Source: Lachnospiraceae bacterium UBA7109 (GTDB lineage: Bacteria > Bacillota > Clostridia > Lachnospirales > Lachnospiraceae). From it: DNA of 8,913 nt. The notes beneath the pieces were generated by a model. That model was not told the DNA's origin and did not search any database. It worked only from the letters and a program-made list of their open reading frames with translations. Shown here one piece after another: positions 1 to 6,282 of this stretch. The stretch lies in NCBI GenBank assembly GCA_002492335.1, contig DKYD01000102.1:1-8913 (forward strand), given 5' to 3'. The first letter of the stretch is position 1; each line of letters starts with the position of its first letter. The position numbers were made by a program, and so were the translations under genes.

Positions 1-5
1 CTGAC

Positions 6-17
6 AGTAAATTTACT
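6..17. repeat. 12-bp perfect palindrome upstream of the LCP gene
   Basis: AGTAAATTTACT reads identically on both strands. It lies about 20 bases upstream of the candidate -35 element. It could be a small operator, or a chance palindrome in AT-rich DNA. No second copy was seen near the other genes, so nothing ties it to regulation. Confidence 0.2.
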
Positions 18-38
18 CTATCTGGTTAATGGTTTTTG

Positions 39-67
39 TTGTAATTTTATGTAAAATAAGATATCAT
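39..67 (+). promoter_or_regulatory. Candidate sigma-A promoter for the LCP-cohesin-glmS unit
   Basis: A -35-like TTGTAA (39-44) and a -10-like TATCAT (62-67, five of six consensus bases) are separated by 17 bases. Transcription would start near 74, leaving a leader of about 45 bases before the ATG at 119. A rival pair, TTGTTT (73-78) and CATAAT (96-101), would start transcription inside the ribosome site and so fits less well. The call rests on motif and spacing only. Confidence 0.4.
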
Positions 68-103
68 GTAATTTGTTTGGGATAAATTATAAATGCATAA
101 TAT

Positions 104-111
104 AAGGAAGG
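104..111 (+). promoter_or_regulatory. Ribosome binding site that sets the LCP start at 119
   Basis: AAGGAAGG ends seven bases before ATG 119. The in-frame GTG at 113 is only one base away from it, too close to be used. The site therefore favours ATG 119, which begins Met-Ser-Glu-Arg. Confidence 0.75.
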
Positions 112-118
112 TGTGCGA

Positions 119-1558
119 ATGTCCGAAAGAAGAAATAGCAGAAATGTTCATAAAAGAATACATAGAAGAGGAAGAAGAAGAAAAAAAGGCTTCTTGAGCT
201 GGTCGCTGGGCAAAAAAATCGGAGTGATTTTCAGCGTAACACTGGTATCTGTACTGGTAATCGGCCTGGTATCAGGGGCAATGTTTATTGCCGGTAAAAT
301 GGAAAAACTGGATACGACTCAAAAACTTGATGCGGAGGAATTAGAGATTACGCAGGAAGTGGAACATCGAACAGGTTATTTGAATGTCGCTTTATTTGGT
401 GTGGATTCCCGTGATGCAAATCTTGGAAAAGGAACCAGAAGTGATACGATTATGATAGCCAGCTTAAATCAGGAGACCGGAGAGGTGAGACTGTGTTCTG
501 TATACCGTGATACATTGCTTAAGCAGGATGACGGCAGCTTTAACAAAGCAAATGCAGCATATTCTTTCGGCGGTGTAGAAGATGCGGTTGCACTTCTTAA
601 TAAGAACCTGGATATGAATATTGAGCATTATGTTACGGTTAATTTTAATGCATTGATTGATGTGGTTGATCTTTTGGGCGGAGTAGATATTGATGTTTCA
701 GTGGAAGAAGTGTACCTGATTAATGGTTACTGCCGGGAAACTTCTAAGGTGACAAAGCATGACTTTGAGGATCTGAAATATTCCGGACCGCAGACTCTGG
801 ATGGCGTCCAGGCTACTTCTTATTGCCGGATCCGTCAGACAAAGGGAGACGATTTTAAAAGGACAGAGCGTCAGAGGGCAGTCATTGAGCAGATTGTAAA
901 GAAGCTTCAGAATTCGAATCTTGCAACAATTAATAAGGTTGTCGATGCTGCGTTTGAAGAGGTGGGAACGAACTTTACTTTACCGGAAATTTTGTCCTAT
1001 GCCAAAGATTTTATGAAATTTAAACTGGGTGAGACTGCGGGCTTCCCGTTTGATAAGACGACTGACAGACTGGCCGGGACCGGAGATACAGTCATTCCGA
1101 CGGATTTGGAAAGTAATGTTATAAAGCTGCATGAATTCCTGTTTGGCACAGAGGAAAATTATACTCCGTCTTCTGTAGTTACCGGGATTAGTAATGAAAT
1201 AAAGAAGAGAACCGGGAATATGAAAGCAACGGATTATGACCTGACAGATTCTAAGAAGACGGACAGCGGGAATACAGACAATGACCAGTCAGATGAAACA
1301 ACAGGGAATACAACTTCCGGCGGCACACAGAATAAGAAGCCGAATAAAACGCAGACCGGACAGGGAAATCATAGTGGGACCGGAAACGGTGGCACAGGCG
1401 GAGATGCAGGCGGCGGAACCGGAAATGGCGGCGCAGGCGGAGATGCAGGCGGCGGTACCGGAAATGGCGGCGGAGACGAAGGCGGCGGAACCGGAAGCAG
1501 TGGCGGAGACGGAGGCGACGCAGGCGGAGATGCAGGCGGCGGTGCAGGCGAAGCATAA
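119..1558 (+). CDS. LytR-CpsA-Psr (LCP) family wall glycopolymer ligase with Gly/Asp-rich tail
   Basis: LCP enzymes sit in the membrane and transfer undecaprenyl-phosphate-linked anionic polymers (teichoic acids, capsule) to peptidoglycan. The 479-residue product has a very basic cytoplasmic start (residues 1-33), one membrane helix (about 34-58) and an outside LCP domain (about 86-345). Family landmarks are LFGVDSRD (92-99), GTRSDT with Arg107/Asp109, VYRDTLL with Arg130/Asp131, and CRIRQTKGDDFKRTERQR (236-253). These match the charged residues that bind the lipid pyrophosphate in the family. Residues after about 345 form a Thr/Asn/Lys/Asp linker and then a Gly/Asp-rich tail (about 420-479) built of imperfect repeats. 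No LPXTG-type sorting signal is present. The start is ATG 119, chosen by ribosome-site spacing. It is the first gene of a presumed unit with the cohesin-like gene and glmS. The family call is secure; which polymer it ligates cannot be told. Confidence 0.93.
   Translation: MSERRNSRNVHKRIHRRGRRRKKGFLSWSLGKKIGVIFSVTLVSVLVIGLVSGAMFIAGKMEKLDTTQKLDAEELEITQEVEHRTGYLNVALFGVDSRDANLGKGTRSDTIMIASLNQETGEVRLCSVYRDTLLKQDDGSFNKANAAYSFGGVEDAVALLNKNLDMNIEHYVTVNFNALIDVVDLLGGVDIDVSVEEVYLINGYCRETSKVTKHDFEDLKYSGPQTLDGVQATSYCRIRQTKGDDFKRTERQRAVIEQIVKKLQNSNLATINKVVDAAFEEVGTNFTLPEILSYAKDFMKFKLGETAGFPFDKTTDRLAGTGDTVIPTDLESNVIKLHEFLFGTEENYTPSSVVTGISNEIKKRTGNMKATDYDLTDSKKTDSGNTDNDQSDETTGNTTSGGTQNKKPNKTQTGQGNHSGTGNGGTGGDAGGGTGNGGAGGDAGGGTGNGGGDEGGGTGSSGGDGGDAGGDAGGGAGEA
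1388..1555 (+). repeat. 39-bp in-frame Gly-rich repeats in the LCP tail
   Basis: Two near-identical 39-base units (1388-1426 and 1427-1465) are followed by a diverged 36-base unit (1466-1501) and a shorter remnant to 1555. The translated unit is roughly GG(T/A)GGDAGGGTGN. The stretch is much richer in GGC/GGA codons and in GC than its surroundings. Unit lengths are multiples of three, so copy-number change would alter tail length without breaking the frame. Confidence 0.8.
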
Positions 1559-1595
1559 GGTTGTATGAGCAGATAAAGAAGAAAGAGGAAAGAAC

Positions 1596-3311
1596 ATGAG
1601 ATTATTAAAAAAGATACTGGCAACAATGTTGTGTATAGGAATGCTTGTTCCCTGTGCAGGAATGACAGTTTTTGCTGCTGATGGAAGAATATCTTTTACA
1701 GATCCGCAGACTGCCGTTGGGGATATGGTGGATGTGAAGTGTGTTGTGAAATCTACAGGAGGCGCGCTTGGTGATGTGGAAGTTACCATTGCATATGACA
1801 GTGAAGCTCTTCGGTTCGATTCCGGTGAGAATGTTACAAAAACAGCCAGGGGAACCCTGGTTTACTCCGGAAGTGCTGACGGAGCAGAAGCGACTTTTGT
1901 GATGACCTTTCAGGCATTAAAAGAAGAGAGTACAAAAGTTACTGTTTCAGGCGCGAATATTTCATCGGAATCGGGAAACAGCCTGACCTTTGATTATGGA
2001 AATTCAACGGTAAAAATCGGCCCCGGAGATCCTTCTAAGATTGAAGAGGAGGAAGAAGAGGACGATAATGCGTCAGGAAGAACTGCGACGGGAAATAGTA
2101 TTCCGGTTCAGGTGAACGGAAAAAATTATGGGCTGACAGATACATTTACAGAGATTGATATCCCAAATGGATTCACAGAGACAACGGTTCCTTTTGAAAG
2201 TACAGAGTGCACAATGGTAATGCAGGAGTCCAGCCAGATATATCTTGCATGGCTGGTTGACGCGGAAGGAACCGGAGAATTCTTCCTGTTTAATATGGAA
2301 GATGCAACATTTTCCCCATTTGAGCAGGTAATGATCTCGGATACAACTTCCATTGTGATTATGAGTGATGATTCTCTGAAGCTTCCGGAAAAGTATGCGG
2401 CTACAAAGCTGATATTAAATGAAAAAGAATTTCCGGCATGGCAGGATACGGAATCTGAAAATTATTATCTGATGTATGCGGTAAACAGTACGGGACAAAA
2501 AGCAATCTATCAGTATGATTCAGAGGAAGGAACCTATCAGAGGTTTGAACTTCCGGCAGAAGAGGAAAAGGGGGAAGATAAGGACTCTTCCAAAGGATTT
2601 ATTCAGGATTTTGTGAGTAAACACCTTAAGGCAGTTGCGATTGTTGTAGGGATTATCTTTTTCATTCTGCTTATTATTTTAATTGTTGTTTCCGTGAAGC
2701 TGTCTCACCGCGATCTGGAGTTGGATAATCTGTATGACGAGTATGGAATTGATGTAGATGATGACGGTGAATATGTGGCGGTAGAAAAGTCTAAGAAGAA
2801 AGGAAAGGGTACTGCAAAGAAGTCTTCGAAGAAAAAAAAGGCGAAAGATGATTTCGATGAAGATGATTTCGATGAAGATGACTTTGCAGAAGATGATTTT
2901 GCGGAAGACGACTTCGCAGAAGATGATTTTGCAGAAGACGACTTTGCAGAAGATGATTTTGCGGAAGACGACTTTGAAAATGATGATTTTATGGAAGATG
3001 ATTTTGAAAGTGATGATTTTAGCGGAATAGATTTTGACGAAGACAGCTTTGCGGAGGACGAGGCGGAAGAGAATGATTTTGCTACAGTCCGGTTTGACCA
3101 GAAGAAACTTCAAAAATATAATACGCTTTCTTCGCTTGAATTTGATGATTATGATGACACCGATGATTATGGTATGGATGCTTATGCGGATGAGGCTGCG
3201 GATGATATGATTGATGACCTGGATGAACTTCTGAGTAAAAAAGGAAAGGCGTCTCATAGCCATGCAAAGAAAGAGGATTCATATACAGTTGATTTTATAG
3301 ATCTGGATTAA
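1596..3311 (+). CDS. Type I membrane protein: cohesin-like ectodomain, charge-segregated cytoplasmic repeat tail
   Basis: The product is 571 residues. A signal peptide (1-28, ending TVFAA) precedes a cohesin-like beta-sandwich candidate (about 30-141) with family-like features: an early AVGDMVDVKC strand, DVEVTIAYDSEALRF, and a late FVMTFQAL strand. Six Glu and two Asp (150-157) form a linker to a second region (about 169-320) that I do not recognise, rich in Tyr/Phe and beta-type sequence. One membrane helix follows (about 346-367). The inside tail holds a Lys-rich block (398-417), 14 DDFxE-type pentads (418-487) and a further acidic end finishing VDFIDLD. The start has AGAGGAAAG (1584-1592) just upstream. 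Gaps of 37 bases after the LCP gene and 32 before glmS suggest co-transcription and a wall-related role. Cohesins can bind dockerins, but no dockerin is encoded here. Existence and topology are strong, the cohesin assignment is moderate, and the function is unknown. Confidence 0.85.
   Translation: MRLLKKILATMLCIGMLVPCAGMTVFAADGRISFTDPQTAVGDMVDVKCVVKSTGGALGDVEVTIAYDSEALRFDSGENVTKTARGTLVYSGSADGAEATFVMTFQALKEESTKVTVSGANISSESGNSLTFDYGNSTVKIGPGDPSKIEEEEEEDDNASGRTATGNSIPVQVNGKNYGLTDTFTEIDIPNGFTETTVPFESTECTMVMQESSQIYLAWLVDAEGTGEFFLFNMEDATFSPFEQVMISDTTSIVIMSDDSLKLPEKYAATKLILNEKEFPAWQDTESENYYLMYAVNSTGQKAIYQYDSEEGTYQRFELPAEEEKGEDKDSSKGFIQDFVSKHLKAVAIVVGIIFFILLIILIVVSVKLSHRDLELDNLYDEYGIDVDDDGEYVAVEKSKKKGKGTAKKSSKKKKAKDDFDEDDFDEDDFAEDDFAEDDFAEDDFAEDDFAEDDFAEDDFENDDFMEDDFESDDFSGIDFDEDSFAEDEAEENDFATVRFDQKKLQKYNTLSSLEFDDYDDTDDYGMDAYADEAADDMIDDLDELLSKKGKASHSHAKKEDSYTVDFIDLD
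2832..2840 (+). other. A8 run with in-frame A AAA AAG heptamer (candidate frameshift or slippage site)
   Basis: Eight A residues (2832-2839) followed by G create A AAA AAG at 2834-2840 in the reading frame required for a -1 tandem slip, the same heptamer as in E. coli dnaX. In the -1 frame, three codons (GGC GAA AGA) lead to TGA at 2849-2851, ending the protein before the acidic repeats. An AGGAAAGGG (2801-2809) lies upstream but farther than the dnaX stimulator. Lys-rich coding regions make such runs by chance, and glmS also carries an A8 (3687-3694). Function is unproven. Confidence 0.3.
2847..3056 (+). repeat. 15-bp tandem repeats encoding 14 DDFxE-type pentads
   Basis: Fourteen 15-base units run without interruption. 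They read DDFDE twice, DDFAE six times, then DDFEN, DDFME, DDFES, DDFSG, IDFDE and DSFAE. In the middle, units alternate GATGAT and GACGAC codons, giving a 30-base higher-order period (2892-2921, 2922-2951, 2952-2981). This points to expansion by two-unit duplication, with older diverged units at the 3' end. All units keep the frame. They occupy the cytoplasmic tail of the cohesin-like membrane protein. Confidence 0.95.
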
Positions 3312-3331
3312 CCTGGTGTTTGGACTGGAAT

Positions 3332-3336
3332 GGAGG
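3332..3336 (+). promoter_or_regulatory. Ribosome binding site that sets the glmS start at 3344
   Basis: GGAGG ends seven bases before ATG 3344. The in-frame ATG at 3320 lies upstream of this site and has none of its own. It would also bury the cysteine that must become the N-terminal residue of GlmS. Confidence 0.9.
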
Positions 3337-3343
3337 ACGGAAT

Positions 3344-5170
3344 ATGTGTGGGATTGTAGGTTATATCGGAGAGAGTGAGGCGGCGCCGATTTTGTTAGAC
3401 GGCTTGTCAAAATTAGAGTACAGAGGCTATGACTCAGCAGGAATTGCCGTATATGATGGTGAGAAAGTGAATGTGGTGAAGTCGAAAGGAAGACTGAAGG
3501 TTTTAAATGAACTGACTCACGATGGGGCGATGCTTCCGGGAAATCTGGGAATCGGACATACAAGATGGGCAACACATGGTTCTCCCTCTGATGTGAATGC
3601 ACATCCGCATTATAATAAAAATGAATCCATTATTGTAGTGCATAACGGGATTATTGAAAATTATCTGAAGCTAAAGAAAAAATTAGAAAAAAAAGGCTAT
3701 GAATTCATATCTGAAACAGATACAGAGATTATTGCACATCTTTTGGATTATTATTATAAAGGAAATCCGTTAGAGACTGTGGCAAAGATTATGCACCGTA
3801 TGGAAGGGTCTTATGCGCTGGGGATTATTTTTCGGGATCATCCGGGAGATCTGTATGCAGTCAGAAAAGACAGTCCTTTGATCGTCGGTCATACAAAGGA
3901 TGGCAATATTATAGCATCCGATGTTCCGGCAGTGCTGAAATATACGAGAGACGTATTCTTTATTGAAAATGAAGAAATCGTACGTATGACAAAGGATGCG
4001 ATGGAGTTCTTTACCGTGGACGAGGAACCGGTTGAAAAGGAATCTGTCCGTATTGACTGGGACATAAATGCTGCAGAAAAGGGCGGATATGAACATTTTA
4101 TGCTCAAAGAAATGTATGAGCAGCCAAAAGCAATTACAGATACTTTTTCGCCGAGAATTAAGGATGGGAAGATTGTAATCGACGAATTAAATATGTCAGA
4201 TGAAGAAATGAAAGCGATAAAGAAAATCATGATTGTGGCATGTGGGTCTGCGTATCACACCGGGGTTACAAGCAAATATGTTTTTGAAGGGCTTGCGAGA
4301 ATTCCGGTGGAAGTTGACCTTGCATCAGAATTCCGTTACAGAAACCCAATACTTGAAGAAGGAACGCTGGTTGTTGTTATTACCCAATCCGGGGAGACGG
4401 CGGATACCCTTGCTGTATTAAGAGAGGCACAGAAGCTTGGAGCAAAAGTGCTTGGTATTGTGAACGTCATTGGCAGTTCTATTGCAAGAGAAGCGGATAA
4501 TGTGATGTATACATGGGCGGGACCGGAGATAGCAGTTGCTACTACAAAGGCATACTCTGCCCAACTGATCGCATTGTATCTTCTGGCCATGAAATTTGCC
4601 TATGTAAAAGGACATCTGGATGATGCCGGACTTGCAGATATGATTGAAGATTTGAAAGCACTGCCGGTACAGGTTGAGATGCTTCTGAATAATAAAGAAA
4701 AGATTCAGCATTTTGCGAATCGTTATCTGGCTGCAAAGGATGTATTTTTCATTGGACGTGGAATTGATTATGCCATTTCATTGGAAGGTTCCCTGAAGCT
4801 GAAAGAAATATCCTACATCCATTCGGAGGCTTATGCGGCTGGAGAGTTAAAGCACGGTACGATTTCCCTGATTGAAGAGGGCACTCTGGTTGCTTCTGTG
4901 CTGACCCAGAAGGAGTTGTATAAGAAGACGATCAGTAATATGGTTGAGGTAAAGACGAGAGGGGCATTTGTCCTGGCAGTTACGAATGATGGAAATCAGG
5001 AAGTAGAGCGTGCCGCTGATTATGTAATCTATATTCCGGAAACGAATAAATATTTTACCAACTCTCTGGCGATTATTCCGCTTCAGCTTTTCGGATATTA
5101 TATTGCAGTAGGAAGAGGCTGTGATGTAGATAAACCGAGGAATCTTGCAAAATCTGTTACAGTAGAATAA
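3344..5170 (+). CDS. glmS: Glutamine-fructose-6-phosphate aminotransferase (isomerizing), GlmS
   Basis: This cytoplasmic enzyme converts fructose-6-phosphate and glutamine to glucosamine-6-phosphate and glutamate, the entry step to UDP-GlcNAc and thus peptidoglycan. The 608-residue length equals the family norm. The N-terminal glutaminase domain begins MCGIVGYIG, so Met removal exposes the Cys2 nucleophile. It continues with GHTRWATHG (71-79, Arg74/Trp75) and SETDTEII. Two SIS sugar-isomerase domains follow: ACGSAYHTG (Cys300), ITQSGETADT, then KLKEISYIHSEAYAAGELKHG with Glu488 and His504. The C-terminal tail is DKPRNLAKSVTVE with Lys603. All expected catalytic residues are present. It lies 32 bases after the cohesin-like gene and probably shares its transcript. 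The gap is too short for a glmS ribozyme, so feedback by that route is unlikely. Identity is essentially certain. Confidence 0.99.
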   Translation: MCGIVGYIGESEAAPILLDGLSKLEYRGYDSAGIAVYDGEKVNVVKSKGRLKVLNELTHDGAMLPGNLGIGHTRWATHGSPSDVNAHPHYNKNESIIVVHNGIIENYLKLKKKLEKKGYEFISETDTEIIAHLLDYYYKGNPLETVAKIMHRMEGSYALGIIFRDHPGDLYAVRKDSPLIVGHTKDGNIIASDVPAVLKYTRDVFFIENEEIVRMTKDAMEFFTVDEEPVEKESVRIDWDINAAEKGGYEHFMLKEMYEQPKAITDTFSPRIKDGKIVIDELNMSDEEMKAIKKIMIVACGSAYHTGVTSKYVFEGLARIPVEVDLASEFRYRNPILEEGTLVVVITQSGETADTLAVLREAQKLGAKVLGIVNVIGSSIAREADNVMYTWAGPEIAVATTKAYSAQLIALYLLAMKFAYVKGHLDDAGLADMIEDLKALPVQVEMLLNNKEKIQHFANRYLAAKDVFFIGRGIDYAISLEGSLKLKEISYIHSEAYAAGELKHGTISLIEEGTLVASVLTQKELYKKTISNMVEVKTRGAFVLAVTNDGNQEVERAADYVIYIPETNKYFTNSLAIIPLQLFGYYIAVGRGCDVDKPRNLAKSVTVE

Positions 5171-5218
5171 ACGGCAGTTGTTTTTGCGGAAAAGAAAAAG
5201 TTATGTGTGGAAATTATT

Positions 5219-5243
5219 TATAAGCATGCTCTGCATGCTTATA
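5219..5243 (+). terminator. Hairpin after glmS, probable transcription terminator
   Basis: An 11-base-pair perfect stem (5219-5229 with 5233-5243, arms TATAAGCATGC and its complement) closes a TCT loop. It is followed by TTTCTCTAT, which is only a weak U-tract. The stem is not very GC-rich. It sits 48 bases after the glmS stop, the expected place for the end of the first unit. It could instead be a partial attenuator or protein site. Confidence 0.6.
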
Positions 5244-5314
5244 TTTCTCTATAGAAAACCTTGTTTACATAGAAAAGGAATAAAGGTGAGAGAAAGAAAA
5301 AGAGGAGGAACATT
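5244..5314 (+). promoter_or_regulatory. Leader of the prmA unit with strong ribosome site; no clear promoter
   Basis: AGGAGG (5303-5308) lies six bases before the prmA ATG. TTGTTT (5261-5266) resembles a -35 element, but nothing like TATAAT sits 16-18 bases downstream. TATAGA (5250-5255) lacks a partner upstream. A promoter is expected if the hairpin truly terminates, but none is convincing, so partial read-through from glmS remains possible. Confidence 0.35.
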
Positions 5315-6280
5315 ATGAGATGGAATCAGTTTCGGCTTAAGACAACAACGGAGGCAGAAGACATTGTGAGCAGTATGCTCATGGATCTGGGGATCGAAGG
5401 CGTACAGATTGAAGATAAGATTCCGCTTACCAAAGAAGATAAGGAGCAGATGTTTGTCGACATCCTTCCGGATATTCTTCCAGATGACGGATGTGCATAT
5501 CTTACCTTTTATCTGGAGGAGGATGTGGATACAGAGGATATTCTTTCACGTGTCAGAAAAGAGCTGGAAGAAATGCGGGAATATCTTAACGTTGGAGAAT
5601 GTACGATTGAGGAATCCAGGACAGAAGATGTGGACTGGGTGAATAACTGGAAACAGTATTTTCATCAGTTTTATATTGATGATATTCTGGTTATTCCTTC
5701 CTGGGAGAATGTGAAGGAAGAAGACGATGATAAGCTGATTATTCATATTGATCCCGGAACTGCGTTCGGCACCGGTATGCATGAGACCACACAGCTTTGC
5801 ATCCGTGCCCTTCGCAAATATGTGACGACGGATATGAAGATTCTGGATGTTGGCTGCGGAAGCGGAATTCTGGGAATGCTGGCGTTAAAATTCGGAGCAG
5901 AGTATTCGGTGGGAACGGATCTGGATCCTTGCGCGATTGATGCGACGCATGAGAATATGGAAGTAAATGGTATTGCAAAAGACCGTTATGAGGTCATGAT
6001 TGGAAATATTATTGATGATCGGGCGGTTCAGGACAAAGTTGGATACGAGAAATATGATGTTGTTGTGGCAAATATTCTGGCAGACGTGCTTGTGCCTCTG
6101 ACGCCGGTTGTGCTTCGTCACATGAAACCGGGAGCAGTGTATATTACAAGCGGAATTATTGATGATAAAGAACAGGTCGTAACAGAGGCTGTGAGGGCAG
6201 CGGGACTGGAAGTGCTGGAAGTAAATCATCAGGGTGAATGGGTATCTGTAACGGCCAGAAAGAATCAGGTACAGGAGTAA
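5315..6280 (+). CDS. prmA: Ribosomal protein L11 methyltransferase PrmA
   Basis: PrmA uses S-adenosylmethionine to methylate ribosomal protein L11 in the cytoplasm. The 321-residue product begins MRWNQFRLKTT, typical of the N-terminal L11-recognition domain (about 1-95). A linker with DWVNNWKQYF and DPGTAFGTGMHETTQ leads into a Rossmann methyltransferase domain. The SAM-binding loop is LDVGCGSGILG (177-187), followed by TDLDPCAI. The family motif VVANILADVL (Asn253 in NIL) takes the place of the NPPY-type motif. Length is close to that of Bacillus PrmA. The start is well placed after AGGAGG. The next gene begins two bases after its stop and borrows its last codons as a ribosome site, so the two are probably translationally coupled. 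Loss of PrmA is tolerated in some bacteria, so the unit is not necessarily essential because of it. Confidence 0.96.
   Translation: MRWNQFRLKTTTEAEDIVSSMLMDLGIEGVQIEDKIPLTKEDKEQMFVDILPDILPDDGCAYLTFYLEEDVDTEDILSRVRKELEEMREYLNVGECTIEESRTEDVDWVNNWKQYFHQFYIDDILVIPSWENVKEEDDDKLIIHIDPGTAFGTGMHETTQLCIRALRKYVTTDMKILDVGCGSGILGMLALKFGAEYSVGTDLDPCAIDATHENMEVNGIAKDRYEVMIGNIIDDRAVQDKVGYEKYDVVVANILADVLVPLTPVVLRHMKPGAVYITSGIIDDKEQVVTEAVRAAGLEVLEVNHQGEWVSVTARKNQVQE
6273..6277 (+). promoter_or_regulatory. Ribosome binding site for rsmE inside the end of prmA
   Basis: AGGAG overlaps the last codons of prmA and lies five bases before ATG 6283. The upstream in-frame ATG at 6238, inside prmA, would add 15 residues not expected in RsmE. 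The site therefore fixes the start at 6283 and implies coupling to prmA translation. Confidence 0.85.
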
Positions 6281-6282
6281 TT

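Noticed and set aside
113..118. GTG start two codons upstream of the LCP ATG
   Set aside because: Only one base separates it from the ribosome site; ATG 119 has normal spacing.
1281..1568. 95-residue open frame overlapping the LCP tail on the + strand
   Set aside because: It is a repeat-driven shadow: Glu/Ala-rich translation of the GGCGGA repeats in another frame, with no ribosome site or independent gene features.
2848..3030. 60-residue +1-frame reading of the 15-bp repeats as a separate gene
   Set aside because: It has no ribosome site and a low-complexity Met/Lys/Thr product. It matters only as the frame entered after loss of one A in the A8 run.
2847..3056. CRISPR-like array
   Set aside because: The 15-base units are contiguous, in frame with a gene, and have no spacers.
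2679..3263. 194-residue antisense open frame across the acidic repeats
   Set aside because: The Ile/Phe/Lys-rich product is what reverse-complemented GATGATTTT repeats give. The + strand frame has a signal peptide, membrane helix and sensible composition.
3320..3343. GlmS start at the upstream ATG
   Set aside because: It would add eight residues before MCGIVG, and Cys must become the N-terminal residue. The ribosome site lies after this ATG.
3687..3694. A8 run in glmS as a phase-variation site
   Set aside because: It encodes Lys-Lys in a conserved housekeeping enzyme and is not an in-frame A AAA AAG. It is best read as background, and it tempers the claim for the A8 at 2832.
5203..5223. Six-codon reading frame (ATG TGT GGA AAT TAT TTA TAA) after glmS resembling the glmS start
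   Set aside because: It has no ribosome site, is very short, and runs into the terminator hairpin; the likeness is probably chance.
6238..6282. RsmE start inside prmA
   Set aside because: The extension is non-conserved sequence overlapping prmA; ATG 6283 has an AGGAG site and gives normal length.
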